Below, piece after piece: positions 1 through 8,733 of a DNA stretch of 64,000 bases. How positions within the stretch are numbered: position 1 is the stretch's first letter; the number at the start of each line of letters is the position of its first letter. Position numbers and translations under genes: made by a program. Below the pieces are notes generated by a model. The model was not told the DNA's origin, did no database searches, and saw only the letters and a list, made by a program, of their open reading frames with translations. The stretch comes from Blautia wexlerae DSM 19850 (GTDB lineage Bacteria > Bacillota > Clostridia > Lachnospirales > Lachnospiraceae): assembly GCF_025148125.1 (NCBI RefSeq), contig NZ_CP102267.1:571001-635000 (forward strand), given 5' to 3'.

Positions 1-2106
1 GTATATCTTAGAAATACTTATCTTATTTACAATTCTGAAAAAGTTTCCATTGATAATATAAAGGTTTATTTAAAACAAAAAAAGAATCATAGCGGTAACA
101 GTGATGTTGATAAACTTCTGGCAGGAAGTCTTGTTCTGGTGTCCGGAAAACTGGAAGAGGTGCAAAGCCCCACGAATCCGGGAGAGTTTGACAGTAAAGC
201 ATACTATGGCTGCCAGAGGATCTATTATGTGATGAAGAAAGGAAAGATAAAGAAGCAGTCGCAGAGTCATTCTGTATATGGGCAGTTCCTGATCGATATG
301 CAGCAGAAATTTGCAGGTATTCTGGAGAAGACCTGTGGAATGGAAGCTGGAGCGTTTGAAGCAATCGTGCTGGGAGATAAAACAAATCTGGATCCGGAGT
401 TGAAAATGCGTTATCAGATGGCAGGAATTATACATATCCTGGCGATTTCGGGGCTCCATATCAGTCTTCTTGGAATGGGACTGTATAATCTGCTGAAAAA
501 AATCGGTCTGGGTATCTGGCCGGCAGGCCTGCTGGCGCTGGTGATCATGCTTCAGTATGGGATGATGACAGGAGGGACTGTTTCAACTATGCGGGCAGTA
601 TGTATGTTTTTACTTTCTGTAGGTGCAAAGATCGCAGGACGGATTTATGATATGCCTACAGGAATGGCGGCTGCGGCGATCCTGATTCTTATGGAAAATC
701 CGGCGTATCTGCTTGATGGAGGTTTTCTGCTGTCTTTTGGATCGGTGATTGGGATTGGCTGTGTCTGGCCAATGGTGCAAGAGGGGATGGATGTATTAAA
801 CCGGAAAAAACGAAGTAAGGTTAATGAGAAGGGAAAAATCAGAAATAAACTTCTGATGTCATTTCTGGCATCCGGAGTTGTGCAGCTTACCACACTTCCC
901 ATAGTGCTGTGGTTTTACGGAGAAGTGTCGGTGATGGGGATTTTTCTGAATCTGCTGGTGTTTCCTACTGTGGGGATTGTACTGGGAAGCGGAACTGCCG
1001 GTGCATTACTTGGATTAGTCACTGTCAGAGGAGCGTTTCTGGCTGTTGTTCCGGGCAGGATTATTCTGAGAGGCTATGAGCTCCTGACAGTGCTGCTGGG
1101 GCGACTTTCGTTTTGTACATGGATTGGCGGAAAGCCGGAAGTGTGGCAGATCGTTGGATATTATCTGGTTCTGGCAACAGCGGTGTGGATGTACAGAGCG
1201 GGTGTGATGAAAAGTGAAAATGGTAAGATCTTTGCGTGGAAAATCCGGGCTGTATATGCAGGTATGGTATGCTTTGCAATTCTGCTGATCAGTTACAGAC
1301 CGCATGAAAATTTCCGCATCGCCTGTCTGGATGTGGGACAGGGAGACGGAATTGTGGTGGAAATAGAAAACAGATGGAATATCCTGATCGACGGGGGCAG
1401 TACGAATAAGAATGAACTGGGAAAATATCAGCTGCTCCCATACTTGAAGAGCAGAGGGATTTCCAGACTGGACGGAATTTATGTTTCTCACACAGATGAA
1501 GATCATATCAGCGGGGTGCGGGAACTTCTGGAATTTGTTGAGAAAGATCTGACTTCTCTGCGCATAGAGAATCTGATCCTGCCCAAATGGAGCGATATTC
1601 AGGAGAATAAAAATTATCGGGAGCTGACAGAGCTGGCAGAGTCAGCGGGAGTCCGGGTGCTTACTGTGAAAGCAGGAGATGAGATCAGATATGGAACTGT
1701 CAGACTGAAGGTTCTGTGGCCGGAGTCCACAGCATCAGGGAAGGAAGTAAATGAAGATGCGATGGTTCTGGAAATGATAAGCAAAGATTTCAAAGGGCTT
1801 TTTACCGGAGATATCGGGATGGTGACAGAAGAAAAACTGATACAGAATGGGTGTCTTGAAGATGTGGACTTCCTGAAAACTGCTCATCACGGTTCCAGAT
1901 ATTCTACAGGAGCAGAGTTTCTGGAAATCGTCAGACCGGAGCTGGCTGTTGTTTCCTGTTCTGCAACAAACACATACGGGCATCCGTCGCCGGATACGCT
2001 GGAACGGCTGAAGAAGAGTGGAAGCAGAGTGCTGATCACCAGAGACTGTGGGGCGGTTACAATAGTCAATGGGAAATCTGTTTCTGCCTTTAACCGAATC
2101 AAGTAA
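1..2106 (+). CDS. comEC: ComEC/Rec2 DNA-uptake channel protein, 5' end missing
   Basis: The frame is open from the first base, so the gene starts upstream of the window; the GTG at 139 is internal. What is visible is the end of the N-terminal DUF4131-type domain (NPGEFD at about 175-195), then a multi-helix Competence domain, then a C-terminal metallo-beta-lactamase domain with the metal motif HTDEDH near 1490 and TAHHGS near 1880. In transformable bacteria ComEC forms the inner-membrane channel for single-stranded DNA, and the hydrolase domain is thought to degrade the other strand. In clostridia comEC commonly precedes holA, rpsT and the gpr/spoIIP genes, as it does here apart from the inserted nad operon. 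Identity is firm; whether this organism is actually competent cannot be told. Confidence 0.95.
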   Translation, partial: VYLRNTYLIYNSEKVSIDNIKVYLKQKKNHSGNSDVDKLLAGSLVLVSGKLEEVQSPTNPGEFDSKAYYGCQRIYYVMKKGKIKKQSQSHSVYGQFLIDMQQKFAGILEKTCGMEAGAFEAIVLGDKTNLDPELKMRYQMAGIIHILAISGLHISLLGMGLYNLLKKIGLGIWPAGLLALVIMLQYGMMTGGTVSTMRAVCMFLLSVGAKIAGRIYDMPTGMAAAAILILMENPAYLLDGGFLLSFGSVIGIGCVWPMVQEGMDVLNRKKRSKVNEKGKIRNKLLMSFLASGVVQLTTLPIVLWFYGEVSVMGIFLNLLVFPTVGIVLGSGTAGALLGLVTVRGAFLAVVPGRIILRGYELLTVLLGRLSFCTWIGGKPEVWQIVGYYLVLATAVWMYRAGVMKSENGKIFAWKIRAVYAGMVCFAILLISYRPHENFRIACLDVGQGDGIVVEIENRWNILIDGGSTNKNELGKYQLLPYLKSRGISRLDGIYVSHTDEDHISGVRELLEFVEKDLTSLRIENLILPKWSDIQENKNYRELTELAESAGVRVLTVKAGDEIRYGTVRLKVLWPESTASGKEVNEDAMVLEMISKDFKGLFTGDIGMVTEEKLIQNGCLEDVDFLKTAHHGSRYSTGAEFLEIVRPELAVVSCSATNTYGHPSPDTLERLKKSGSRVLITRDCGAVTIVNGKSVSAFNRIK

Positions 2107-2155
2107 GACCCCTGTGGAGATGTGAAAAGCAATAAGCAGTAGGATTTTCAAAGTG

Positions 2156-2172
2156 GTTACGTTCACAGTAAC
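2156..2172. repeat. Short hairpin of the GTTAC/GTAAC family
   Basis: GTTAC, seven bases (GTTCACA), GTAAC. It lies in the comEC-nadB gap and belongs to a family of short intergenic palindromes seen across the window. Confidence 0.5.
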
Positions 2173-2198
2173 TCAAAGCAAACAATGTTGTCATGATT

Positions 2199-2240
2199 AT
2201 ATACAGGTGTCTTGACACCTGTATATCCGGGGAGTATAAT
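2199..2240 (+). promoter_or_regulatory. nad operon promoter with overlapping NiaR-type operator
   Basis: A perfect inverted repeat with 13-base arms lies at 2199-2211 and 2214-2226, separated by TT; the core is ACAGGTGTC-TT-GACACCTGT. The -35 box TTGACA (2212-2217) lies inside it, followed by a 17-base spacer and a consensus -10 TATAAT (2235-2240). The core resembles the published NiaR motif of Firmicutes, and a niaR gene sits in the operon downstream. A bound repressor would block the -35 box directly. The promoter is read from sequence; assigning the palindrome to NiaR is inference from context and motif. Confidence 0.85.
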
Positions 2241-2283
2241 TGCACAGACAAACGAAAATCAGGCATGATGTGAGGAAAGAAAG

Positions 2284-3573
2284 ATGAAAGAACATTATGA
2301 TGTCATTATTGTGGGAACAGGGGCAGCCGGACTGTACTGTGCACTGAACCTTCCGGAGAAAATGAAAATCCTGCTTATCACCAAGCAGGAGGCAGACCAG
2401 TCAGATTCATTCCTGGCACAGGGCGGAATCTGTATGCTGCGCGGCGAAGATGACTATGAAAATTATTTTGAAGATACCATGCGGGCAGGACATTATGAGA
2501 ATAATAAACGGGCAGTAGATCTGATGATCCGCAGCTCCAATGATATTATCAGAGATCTTCTGCGTTATCATGTGGATTTTGCAAGGGATGGTCTGGGAAA
2601 TCTGGCATTTACCAGAGAGGGAGCACATTCCCAGCCAAGAATTCTTTTTCATGAGGATATTACAGGAAAAGAAATCACACAGACTCTCTTAACTGCTGCA
2701 AAAATAAAAGAAAATATTGAAATTTGTGAATATATGACTATGGTAGACCTGATCTCCAAAGACAATACAGTCTGCGGAATCATTGCAATGGACCGGAATG
2801 ACCAGGCATTTCCTGTTTATTCTCAGTATGTGGTTCTTGCCTGCGGCGGAATCGGCGGGCTTTTTAAAAACTCTACCAACTTTTCGCATATTGCGGGAGA
2901 TGGTGTGGGGATTGCAATGAAGCACCATGTGGAAATGGAAAATCTGGACTATATCCAGATTCATCCGACAACTCTCTATTCAAAGAAACCCGGACGGCGT
3001 TTCCTGGTTTCAGAATCAGTCAGAGGAGAAGGTGCTCTTCTGTATGATAAGAACGGACAGCGTTTTACAAACGAATTACAGCCGAGAGATCTGCTGAGCC
3101 AGAAAATTTTTGCCCAGATGGAAAAGGATGGAACAGAGTTTGTATGGGAAGATATGCGTCCTCTGGGAGAGAAAACAATTCTGGAACATTTTCCTCATAT
3201 TTATGAACAATGCGTGGAAGAAGGTTTTGATCCGAGAAAAGAGCCAATCCCGGTTGTTCCGGCACAGCATTATTTTATGGGTGGAATCAAGGTAAATCTG
3301 GGAAGCAAAACTTCCATGAAGGGACTTTATGCCTGTGGAGAGACAAGCTGTAATGGCGTCCATGGAAGAAACCGTCTGGCAAGTAATTCTCTTCTGGAAT
3401 CTCTGGTCTTTGCAAGAAAGGCTGCAGATGATATGATATTTGGACAGACACCGGAATATGTGCGGGCAGATGCAATTGATATGAATATGTATGAAAGCAG
3501 AGAAGAACTGCTTAATGCCTGCCACGAAACCGTATTAAAAGAGATTGAAAGGATGAAAAAAAGTCATGAATAG
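2284..3573 (+). CDS. nadB: L-aspartate oxidase (NadB)
   Basis: This flavoprotein oxidises L-aspartate to iminoaspartate, the first step of de novo NAD synthesis. The N-terminus has the FAD dinucleotide-binding signature (VGTGAAGLYCAL, residues about 10-21). The family motifs FLAQGGI, TREGAHSQPRI and HGRNRLASNSLLES follow. At 429 residues it is shorter than the roughly 510-540 residues of proteobacterial NadB and lacks most of the C-terminal helical domain; short forms of this kind are known in clostridia. The ATG is preceded by AGGAAAG. It is the first gene of the operon and its end overlaps nadC by 8 bases. Confidence 0.95.
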   Translation: MKEHYDVIIVGTGAAGLYCALNLPEKMKILLITKQEADQSDSFLAQGGICMLRGEDDYENYFEDTMRAGHYENNKRAVDLMIRSSNDIIRDLLRYHVDFARDGLGNLAFTREGAHSQPRILFHEDITGKEITQTLLTAAKIKENIEICEYMTMVDLISKDNTVCGIIAMDRNDQAFPVYSQYVVLACGGIGGLFKNSTNFSHIAGDGVGIAMKHHVEMENLDYIQIHPTTLYSKKPGRRFLVSESVRGEGALLYDKNGQRFTNELQPRDLLSQKIFAQMEKDGTEFVWEDMRPLGEKTILEHFPHIYEQCVEEGFDPRKEPIPVVPAQHYFMGGIKVNLGSKTSMKGLYACGETSCNGVHGRNRLASNSLLESLVFARKAADDMIFGQTPEYVRADAIDMNMYESREELLNACHETVLKEIERMKKSHE

Positions 3574-4417
3574 TATTACAATGAAAATGCAGGCAGACAA
3601 GCTGATCCGTATGGCGCTTCAGGAGGACATTACCAGTGAGGATGTTTCCACGAATGCAGTGATGCGAAGCGCAGTAAAAGGAACCGTAGATCTGATCGCA
3701 AAGGAAGACGGAATCATTGCCGGACTGGATGTATATGCGAGAGTATTCCAGATTCTGGATGAGAAAACAGAGATCAGTTTCAACTTTAAAGACGGTGAGG
3801 CAGTAAAGAAGGGCGATCTTCTTGGAACAGTAACAGGAGATATCCGGGTGCTTCTTTCCGGAGAGAGAGTTGCCCTGAATTATCTCCAGAGAATGAGTGG
3901 TATCGCTACTTATACAAAACAGGTTTCAAAGCTTCTGGAAGGAAGTAAGGTAACACTTCTGGACACCAGAAAGACAACTCCGAACTGTCGTGTTTTTGAA
4001 AAATATGCTGTACGTATAGGCGGCGGATGCAACCACAGATATAATCTTTCTGACGGAGTACTGCTTAAGGATAATCATATCGGAGCAGCCGGAAGCGTAG
4101 CGAAAGCAGTGGCCATGGCAAAAGAATATGCACCATTTGTCCGTAAGATCGAGATTGAAGTAGAGACTATGGAACAGGTAAAAGAAGCAGTAGAAGCAGG
4201 AGCAGATATCATTATGCTTGACAATATGACACCGGAAATGATGAAAGAAGCAGTAGAGCTTATCGCAGGCCGGGCACAGACAGAATGCTCCGGAAATATC
4301 ACAAAGGAAAATATCGCCAAAATCCTGGAAACAGGTGTGGATTTTGTTTCCAGCGGTGCACTGACACATTCTGCTCCAATCCTTGACATTTCCATGAAGA
4401 ATCTTCATGCAATATAA
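3566..4417 (+). CDS. nadC: Nicotinate-nucleotide pyrophosphorylase (carboxylating)
   Basis: NadC (quinolinate phosphoribosyltransferase) converts quinolinate and PRPP into nicotinate mononucleotide, CO2 and pyrophosphate. The length of 283 residues is normal. Family motifs are visible: SGERVALNYLQRMSGIAT, LDTRKTTP with the substrate-binding Arg-Lys, RIGGG.NHR, LKDNHI and IMLDNM in the barrel. The start overlaps the end of nadB by 8 bases, which suggests translational coupling. With NadB and NadA the operon covers the route from aspartate to nicotinate mononucleotide. Confidence 0.96.
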   Translation: MNSITMKMQADKLIRMALQEDITSEDVSTNAVMRSAVKGTVDLIAKEDGIIAGLDVYARVFQILDEKTEISFNFKDGEAVKKGDLLGTVTGDIRVLLSGERVALNYLQRMSGIATYTKQVSKLLEGSKVTLLDTRKTTPNCRVFEKYAVRIGGGCNHRYNLSDGVLLKDNHIGAAGSVAKAVAMAKEYAPFVRKIEIEVETMEQVKEAVEAGADIIMLDNMTPEMMKEAVELIAGRAQTECSGNITKENIAKILETGVDFVSSGALTHSAPILDISMKNLHAI

Positions 4418-4491
4418 TAACATGGCAGCGAAGCTGTTTTGCAGCGGATAATTTGCTATAGGATTATATCGTGGAGAAAGGATGGGAAAGT

Positions 4492-5040
4492 ATGAATACT
4501 GCTCAGAGAAGAACTGAAATTTTAAAGCTCCTTCAGCAGGAAGAAAAACCTGTGGCTGCCAGGGCGATGGCATCACAGTTCGGAGTAAGCAGACAGGTGA
4601 TCGTGCAGGATATGGCTGTGATACGTGCATCTACACCGGGAATCCTGTCAACGACCAGAGGATATGTGTTGCAGCAGGATAAATATATTGCATGTACCAG
4701 GGAATTTAAAGTACGCCATGGGCAGGAACAGGCAGCGGAGGAACTGAATCTGATTGTGGACTGTGGCGGGCGGGTGAAAAATATCAGCATCAGCCACAGG
4801 GTTTATGGCCGTGTCACAGCAGAAATGGATATTCGTTCCAGACAGGATGTGAATGAATTTGTCCAGGCGATCAACAACAGCCATTCCAGTGTATTAAGCA
4901 GTGCTACTTCCGGGTATCATTATCATCTGATAGAAGCATCCAGCCAGGAAAGGCTGGATCTGATCGGAGAACAGTTAAAGAAAGCAGGTTTCCTTGCACC
5001 ACTTCAGCCATGGGAAAAGGAAAAACATCATAATATATAA
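4492..5040 (+). CDS. niaR: Niacin-responsive transcriptional repressor NiaR
   Basis: The 182-residue protein has an N-terminal HTH_11 winged helix (about 1-60; ARAMASQFGVSRQVIVQD is the recognition region) and a C-terminal 3H domain named for three conserved His residues, visible in ISHRVYG, NSHSSVLS and GYHYHLIE. The family (formerly YrxA) represses NAD synthesis and niacin uptake genes when nicotinate is present. The ATG at 4492 is chosen over the GTG at 4471 because GGAGAAAGGA lies at a proper distance and the HTH domain begins right after it. Its position between nadC and nadA fits autoregulation through the palindrome at 2199-2226. Confidence 0.93.
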   Translation: MNTAQRRTEILKLLQQEEKPVAARAMASQFGVSRQVIVQDMAVIRASTPGILSTTRGYVLQQDKYIACTREFKVRHGQEQAAEELNLIVDCGGRVKNISISHRVYGRVTAEMDIRSRQDVNEFVQAINNSHSSVLSSATSGYHYHLIEASSQERLDLIGEQLKKAGFLAPLQPWEKEKHHNI

Positions 5041-5059
5041 GTAAGAAGGGATTCAGAAG

Positions 5060-5977
5060 ATGACAATAGCAGAAATTCAGCAGGAAATCCTGCGAATGAA
5101 AAAAGAACAGGATATCTGTATTCTTGCACACGCATATCAGGGTCAGGAGATTCTGGAAGTAGCAGACTATACAGGAGATTCCTATGGCCTGAGTGTACAG
5201 GCGTCCAAAAGAGACTGCAGCGGTGTGATTATGTGCGGCGTTCGTTTTATGGCAGAAACCTGCAAGATTTTAAGCCCGAAGAAGAGAGTATGGCTTGCTA
5301 ATCCTGTAGCCGGATGTCCCATGGCAGAGCAGTTGGATCTGGAAGGTCTGCGTGAATTAAAAGCACAGTATCCGGATTATGCAGTTGTCGCCTATATTAA
5401 TACAACTTCAGAACTGAAAACAGAATGTGACGTATGCGTTACGTCCTCATCAGCAGTTGAAATCTGCAAAAAGCTGGAGCAGGATAAGATTTTATTTATT
5501 CCGGATCCGAACCTGGGACACTACGTGGCAGAGAAGCTCCCGGAGAAAACTTTTGCATTTTACAAGGGCGGATGTCCGAGACATATCGTGGTCAGTGCAA
5601 AAGATGTAGAAAAAGCCCGCGCAGCGCATCCGGATGCACTTTTCCTGGTACACCCGGAATGCCGTCAGGAAGTAGTAGAGCAGGCTGATTATGTAGGCTC
5701 CACTACAGGAATCATGGAATTTGCAAAGAAATCTGAACATAAAGAATTTATCATCGGAACAGAAAACAGCATTGTAGAGCATCTTCAGTTTGAATGTCCT
5801 GATAAGAAATTTTACCCGGTTGCAGTACAGCTTACATGCATGAATATGAAGGTTACCACCTTAATGGACATCTACAACTGCCTGAAAGGACAGGGCGGGG
5901 AAGAAATCCTCCTTCCGGAAAATATCATGGAAGGCGCCGGAAGATGCATTCACAGAATGGTGGAGCTGGGCGGCTGA
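5060..5977 (+). CDS. nadA: Quinolinate synthase NadA
   Basis: NadA condenses iminoaspartate with dihydroxyacetone phosphate to quinolinate using an oxygen-sensitive [4Fe-4S] cluster. The length of 305 residues is typical of the compact form. The three cluster cysteines are recognisable in ANPVAGCPMA, HPECRQE and LTCMNMK, along with AHAYQ near the N-terminus and the YVGSTTGIM motif. The ribosome site AGAAGGGATT precedes the ATG. It is the last gene of the nad operon; no clear intrinsic terminator follows. Confidence 0.96.
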   Translation: MTIAEIQQEILRMKKEQDICILAHAYQGQEILEVADYTGDSYGLSVQASKRDCSGVIMCGVRFMAETCKILSPKKRVWLANPVAGCPMAEQLDLEGLRELKAQYPDYAVVAYINTTSELKTECDVCVTSSSAVEICKKLEQDKILFIPDPNLGHYVAEKLPEKTFAFYKGGCPRHIVVSAKDVEKARAAHPDALFLVHPECRQEVVEQADYVGSTTGIMEFAKKSEHKEFIIGTENSIVEHLQFECPDKKFYPVAVQLTCMNMKVTTLMDIYNCLKGQGGEEILLPENIMEGAGRCIHRMVELGG

Positions 5978-6037
5978 ATAATAATCTGAAATTTTCTGCT
6001 GGCTATTATGTCATGGAATTGATACAATAAAAGTAAC

Positions 6038-6055
6038 GTTACTGAGAACAGTAAC
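6038..6055. repeat. Short hairpin GTTACTG-AGAA-CAGTAAC
   Basis: A perfect 7-bp stem with a four-base loop lies in the nadA-holA gap. The rest of this gap (5978-6150) holds further GTAAC fragments but no recognisable gene. It is a member of the dispersed hairpin family. Confidence 0.55.
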
Positions 6056-6150
6056 AAAGTAACTGCTCTGCAGTCTGATATCTTGGTATCTGTGAATAGA
6101 ACAACAGATTGCTGAACAGTTACAGACAAAACAGCCTCAGGAGTAGAAAA

Positions 6151-7137
6151 TTGAAAAACATACAGGCAGACATTAAATCAGGAAATTTTAAACAGGTGTA
6201 TCTTCTCTATGGAGAGGAAGCATATCTGAAACAACAGTATAAACAGAATCTGGTAAAGGCACTGAATCCGGATGGGGATACTATGAACTTCAATCACTAT
6301 GAAGGCAAGGGGATTGATGTAAAACAGTTGATCGACCTCTGTGAAACCATGCCATTTTTCGCAGAGCGCAGAGTTGTTTTGCTGGAAGATACAGGTTTTT
6401 TCAAAAATAAGTGTGAGGAACTGGCAGATTATATGAAAGAGCTGCCGGACTATCTGTATCTGGTTTTTGCAGAAACGGAAGTAGACAAGAGAAACCGCAT
6501 GTACAAAGCAGTAAAAGCCTGCGGAAGTATTGCGGAATTTATCAGACAGGATGAAAAAACTCTGATGCGCTGGGCAGCAGGGATCCTGGGGAAAGCCGGA
6601 AAAAAGATCACCCAGAGAGACATGGAACTTCTGCTGACCAAAACAGGAACTGATATGGGGAATCTCAGGATGGAGATGGAGAAGCTTATCAGTTATACAG
6701 AAGGCAGGGATGTGGTGACGGCAGAGGATATTGAAGAAATCTGCACTACCCAGACAACCAATAGAATTTTTGATATGGTGCGTGCGGTAACGGAGAAAAA
6801 CCAGAAGCGTGCACTGGAACTTTATTATGACCTGCTGACATTGAAAGAACCGCCGATGAGAATCCTGTTTCTTCTTGCGAAGCAGTATCGCCAGCTGCTG
6901 TTGGCAAAACAGTTTGCAGCAGCAGGACTTGCACAGACAGAAATAGCCTCAAAACTGGGAGTGCCCGGGTTTGTTGTGAAAAATATCACAACATGTGCCA
7001 GAGCCTATACTATATCAGAATTGGAACAGGCAGTAAAAGATTTTGTGGATGCGGAAGAATCAGTAAAAACAGGGCGACTGGAAGATAAGCTGAGCGTAGA
7101 ATTACTGATCATTAAGTACAGCAGTAAAGTAAAATAG
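6151..7137 (+). CDS. holA: DNA polymerase III delta subunit (clamp loader)
   Basis: HolA opens the beta sliding clamp as part of the clamp loader. The 328-residue protein starts with the family hallmark of a short lead into VYLLYGEEAYLK, followed by the degenerate AAA+ domain (FFAERRVVLLED) and helical C-terminal domain. The start is set at TTG 6151, since AGGAG at 6139-6143 is spaced seven bases before it; the ATG at 6109 would add residues outside the family profile. It is followed by convergent rpsT, as in many clostridia. Confidence 0.92.
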   Translation: MKNIQADIKSGNFKQVYLLYGEEAYLKQQYKQNLVKALNPDGDTMNFNHYEGKGIDVKQLIDLCETMPFFAERRVVLLEDTGFFKNKCEELADYMKELPDYLYLVFAETEVDKRNRMYKAVKACGSIAEFIRQDEKTLMRWAAGILGKAGKKITQRDMELLLTKTGTDMGNLRMEMEKLISYTEGRDVVTAEDIEEICTTQTTNRIFDMVRAVTEKNQKRALELYYDLLTLKEPPMRILFLLAKQYRQLLLAKQFAAAGLAQTEIASKLGVPGFVVKNITTCARAYTISELEQAVKDFVDAEESVKTGRLEDKLSVELLIIKYSSKVK

Positions 7138-7145
7138 GAAAAACG

Positions 7146-7172
7146 GTAACTGCCGGATATTCTGGCAGTTAC
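7146..7172. terminator. Perfect 9-bp hairpin after holA
   Basis: GTAACTGCC, nine bases, GGCAGTTAC. It has no T-run, so it may be a dispersed hairpin or an accessory to the terminator just downstream. Confidence 0.5.
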
Positions 7173-7185
7173 AAAAGATAATAAC

Positions 7186-7224
7186 AAAAAAGACAGCCAC
7201 ATGACGGTGATGGCTGTCCTTTTT
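7186..7224. terminator. Bidirectional intrinsic terminator between holA and rpsT
   Basis: The stem GACAGCCA (7192-7199) pairs with TGGCTGTC (7211-7218). A-tract on the left and TTTTT on the right give a T-run in both directions, which suits the two converging genes. Confidence 0.85.
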
Positions 7225-7259
7225 AATCATAAGCTTATAATTAAAAATTCAATCTATAA

Positions 7260-7523
7260 TTAGTCAATGCTGTTAACAGCTTTAGCTAAACGGGCAACTT
7301 TTCTTGCACAGTTGTTTTTGTGATAAACACCTTTGGATGTAGCTTTGCTGATTGTGGAAACAGCATCCTTTAATGCTACTTCTGCAGCTGCCTTATCTTT
7401 ATTTGCTACTGCTGCTTCAACTTTCTTCATAGAAGTTTTAACTGCAGATTTGATTGATTTGTTTCTTGCTGCTTTAGTTCTGTTTACTAAAATTCTTTTC
7501 TTAGCAGATTTAATGTTAGCCAA
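7260..7523 (-). CDS. rpsT: 30S ribosomal protein S20
   Basis: This 87-residue basic protein binds 16S rRNA early in small-subunit assembly. The N-terminus ANIKSAKKRILVNRTKAARN and the pattern of Lys/Arg/Ala helices are diagnostic. Translation most likely starts at a TTG (7521-7523), seven bases after GGAGG; an earlier in-frame TTG overlaps the ribosome site and is unlikely. UUG starts are also known for S20 in other bacteria. Convergent with holA and divergent from gpr. Confidence 0.96.
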   Translation of the reverse strand: MANIKSAKKRILVNRTKAARNKSIKSAVKTSMKKVEAAVANKDKAAAEVALKDAVSTISKATSKGVYHKNNCARKVARLAKAVNSID

Positions 7524-7611
7524 TTCGTACACCTCCAATTTAATTCGATAAAATATTATTATACTCCTGTCATAGAAACAGACACGGGCGCTCCTATGAA
7601 CATGCTTATAT

Positions 7612-7640
7612 ATATTATCTCAAATAATCTTCCTTGTCAA
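7612..7640 (-). promoter_or_regulatory. rpsT promoter
   Basis: Read on the minus strand: TTGACA (7635-7640), 17-base spacer, TAATAT (7612-7617). It leaves a leader of about 80 bases before the TTG start. Confidence 0.8.
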
Positions 7641-7740
7641 TACATATTTCCATAAAAAAAGCTAAAAATAGATATAAAAAGTTGTTATAAGAACGGAGTA
7701 AACAGTAACAAATATTGAATGAAGTACGGAGGGAAAAGAG

Positions 7741-8655
7741 ATGTTGGATAATTACGGAATAAGAACAGACCTGGCGCTGGAGGCAACCGAACGGTTTACA
7801 GAGGAAAACGTAGAAGTCCGGGGAGTGGAGATCCACGAAGATTATAACGAAGAGAAAGATATCCGTACCACTGTGGTAAAGATCACCACAGAAAACGGTG
7901 CCCGGACAATGGGACGGCCCCAGGGAAGCTATATTACGATAGAAGCTCCGGGGCTTTCTGTACATGATGAGGATTATCACAGAGAAATTTCCCTGGAAAT
8001 CGCCCGTCATTTACAGAATGTGATCAATCTGGAACGTGAGCAGTCCATTCTGGTAGTAGGTCTGGGTAATTCAGCGATCACAGCCGATTCCCTGGGGCCT
8101 CATGTGGTAGAGAACCTTCATATAACGAGACATATGATAAGAGAGTATGGCCTGCAGAGTCTTGGAAAAGAAAAAATGCACCGTATCAGCGGAATTATCC
8201 CGGGAGTAATGGCGCAGACAGGGATGGAGACATCTGAGATCATACAGGGAATCGTGGCAGAGACAAAGCCGGACATAGTGATTGCCATTGATGCGCTGGC
8301 AGCAAGAAGCACCAGACGCCTGAACCGTACAATTCAGATCACAGATACAGGAATCAACCCGGGTTCCGGTGTAGGCAATCACAGAGTGGGGCTTACAGAA
8401 GAAAATCTGCAGGTAAAAGTGATCGGGATCGGAGTACCCACCGTAGTAGATGCGGCAACTATTGTCCATGATTCCATGGCACACCTTCTGGAAGCTCTGG
8501 AAGAGGCAGAACAGAAAGAATTTCTGGAAGAAATGATATCTCCTCATCTTCACACCATGTTTGTAACTCCCAAAGATGTGGATGAGACAGTAAAATACCT
8601 GAGCTTCACAATCTCAGAAGGACTGAACATGGCGTTTGAGGAAATAGGCGGCTGA
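7741..8655 (+). CDS. gpr: Germination protease GPR
   Basis: GPR degrades the small acid-soluble proteins that coat spore DNA, during germination. The 304-residue precursor begins IRTDLALEATERF, the region where the propeptide is removed in the family. The core shows VVGLGNSAITADSLGPHV, the substrate-site segment around RISGIIPGVMAQTGMET and DIVIAIDALAARS. It is an aspartate-type (A25) peptidase made in the forespore. A strong CGGAGGG precedes the ATG. It is next to spoIIP, as in many spore formers. No sigma-G promoter could be assigned with confidence. Confidence 0.96.
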   Translation: MLDNYGIRTDLALEATERFTEENVEVRGVEIHEDYNEEKDIRTTVVKITTENGARTMGRPQGSYITIEAPGLSVHDEDYHREISLEIARHLQNVINLEREQSILVVGLGNSAITADSLGPHVVENLHITRHMIREYGLQSLGKEKMHRISGIIPGVMAQTGMETSEIIQGIVAETKPDIVIAIDALAARSTRRLNRTIQITDTGINPGSGVGNHRVGLTEENLQVKVIGIGVPTVVDAATIVHDSMAHLLEALEEAEQKEFLEEMISPHLHTMFVTPKDVDETVKYLSFTISEGLNMAFEEIGG

Positions 8656-8733
8656 CCGGAAAATTGTTCCGTCAGTGTGAACAGGGTATAAATGGGAAAA
8701 CATGGACATAGGATAAGTCAAGAGGTGATCCAT

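Noticed and set aside
7333..7551. A plus-strand frame across rpsT
   Set aside because: It mirrors the Ala/Lys-rich S20 sequence on the other strand and ends in the rpsT ribosome site.
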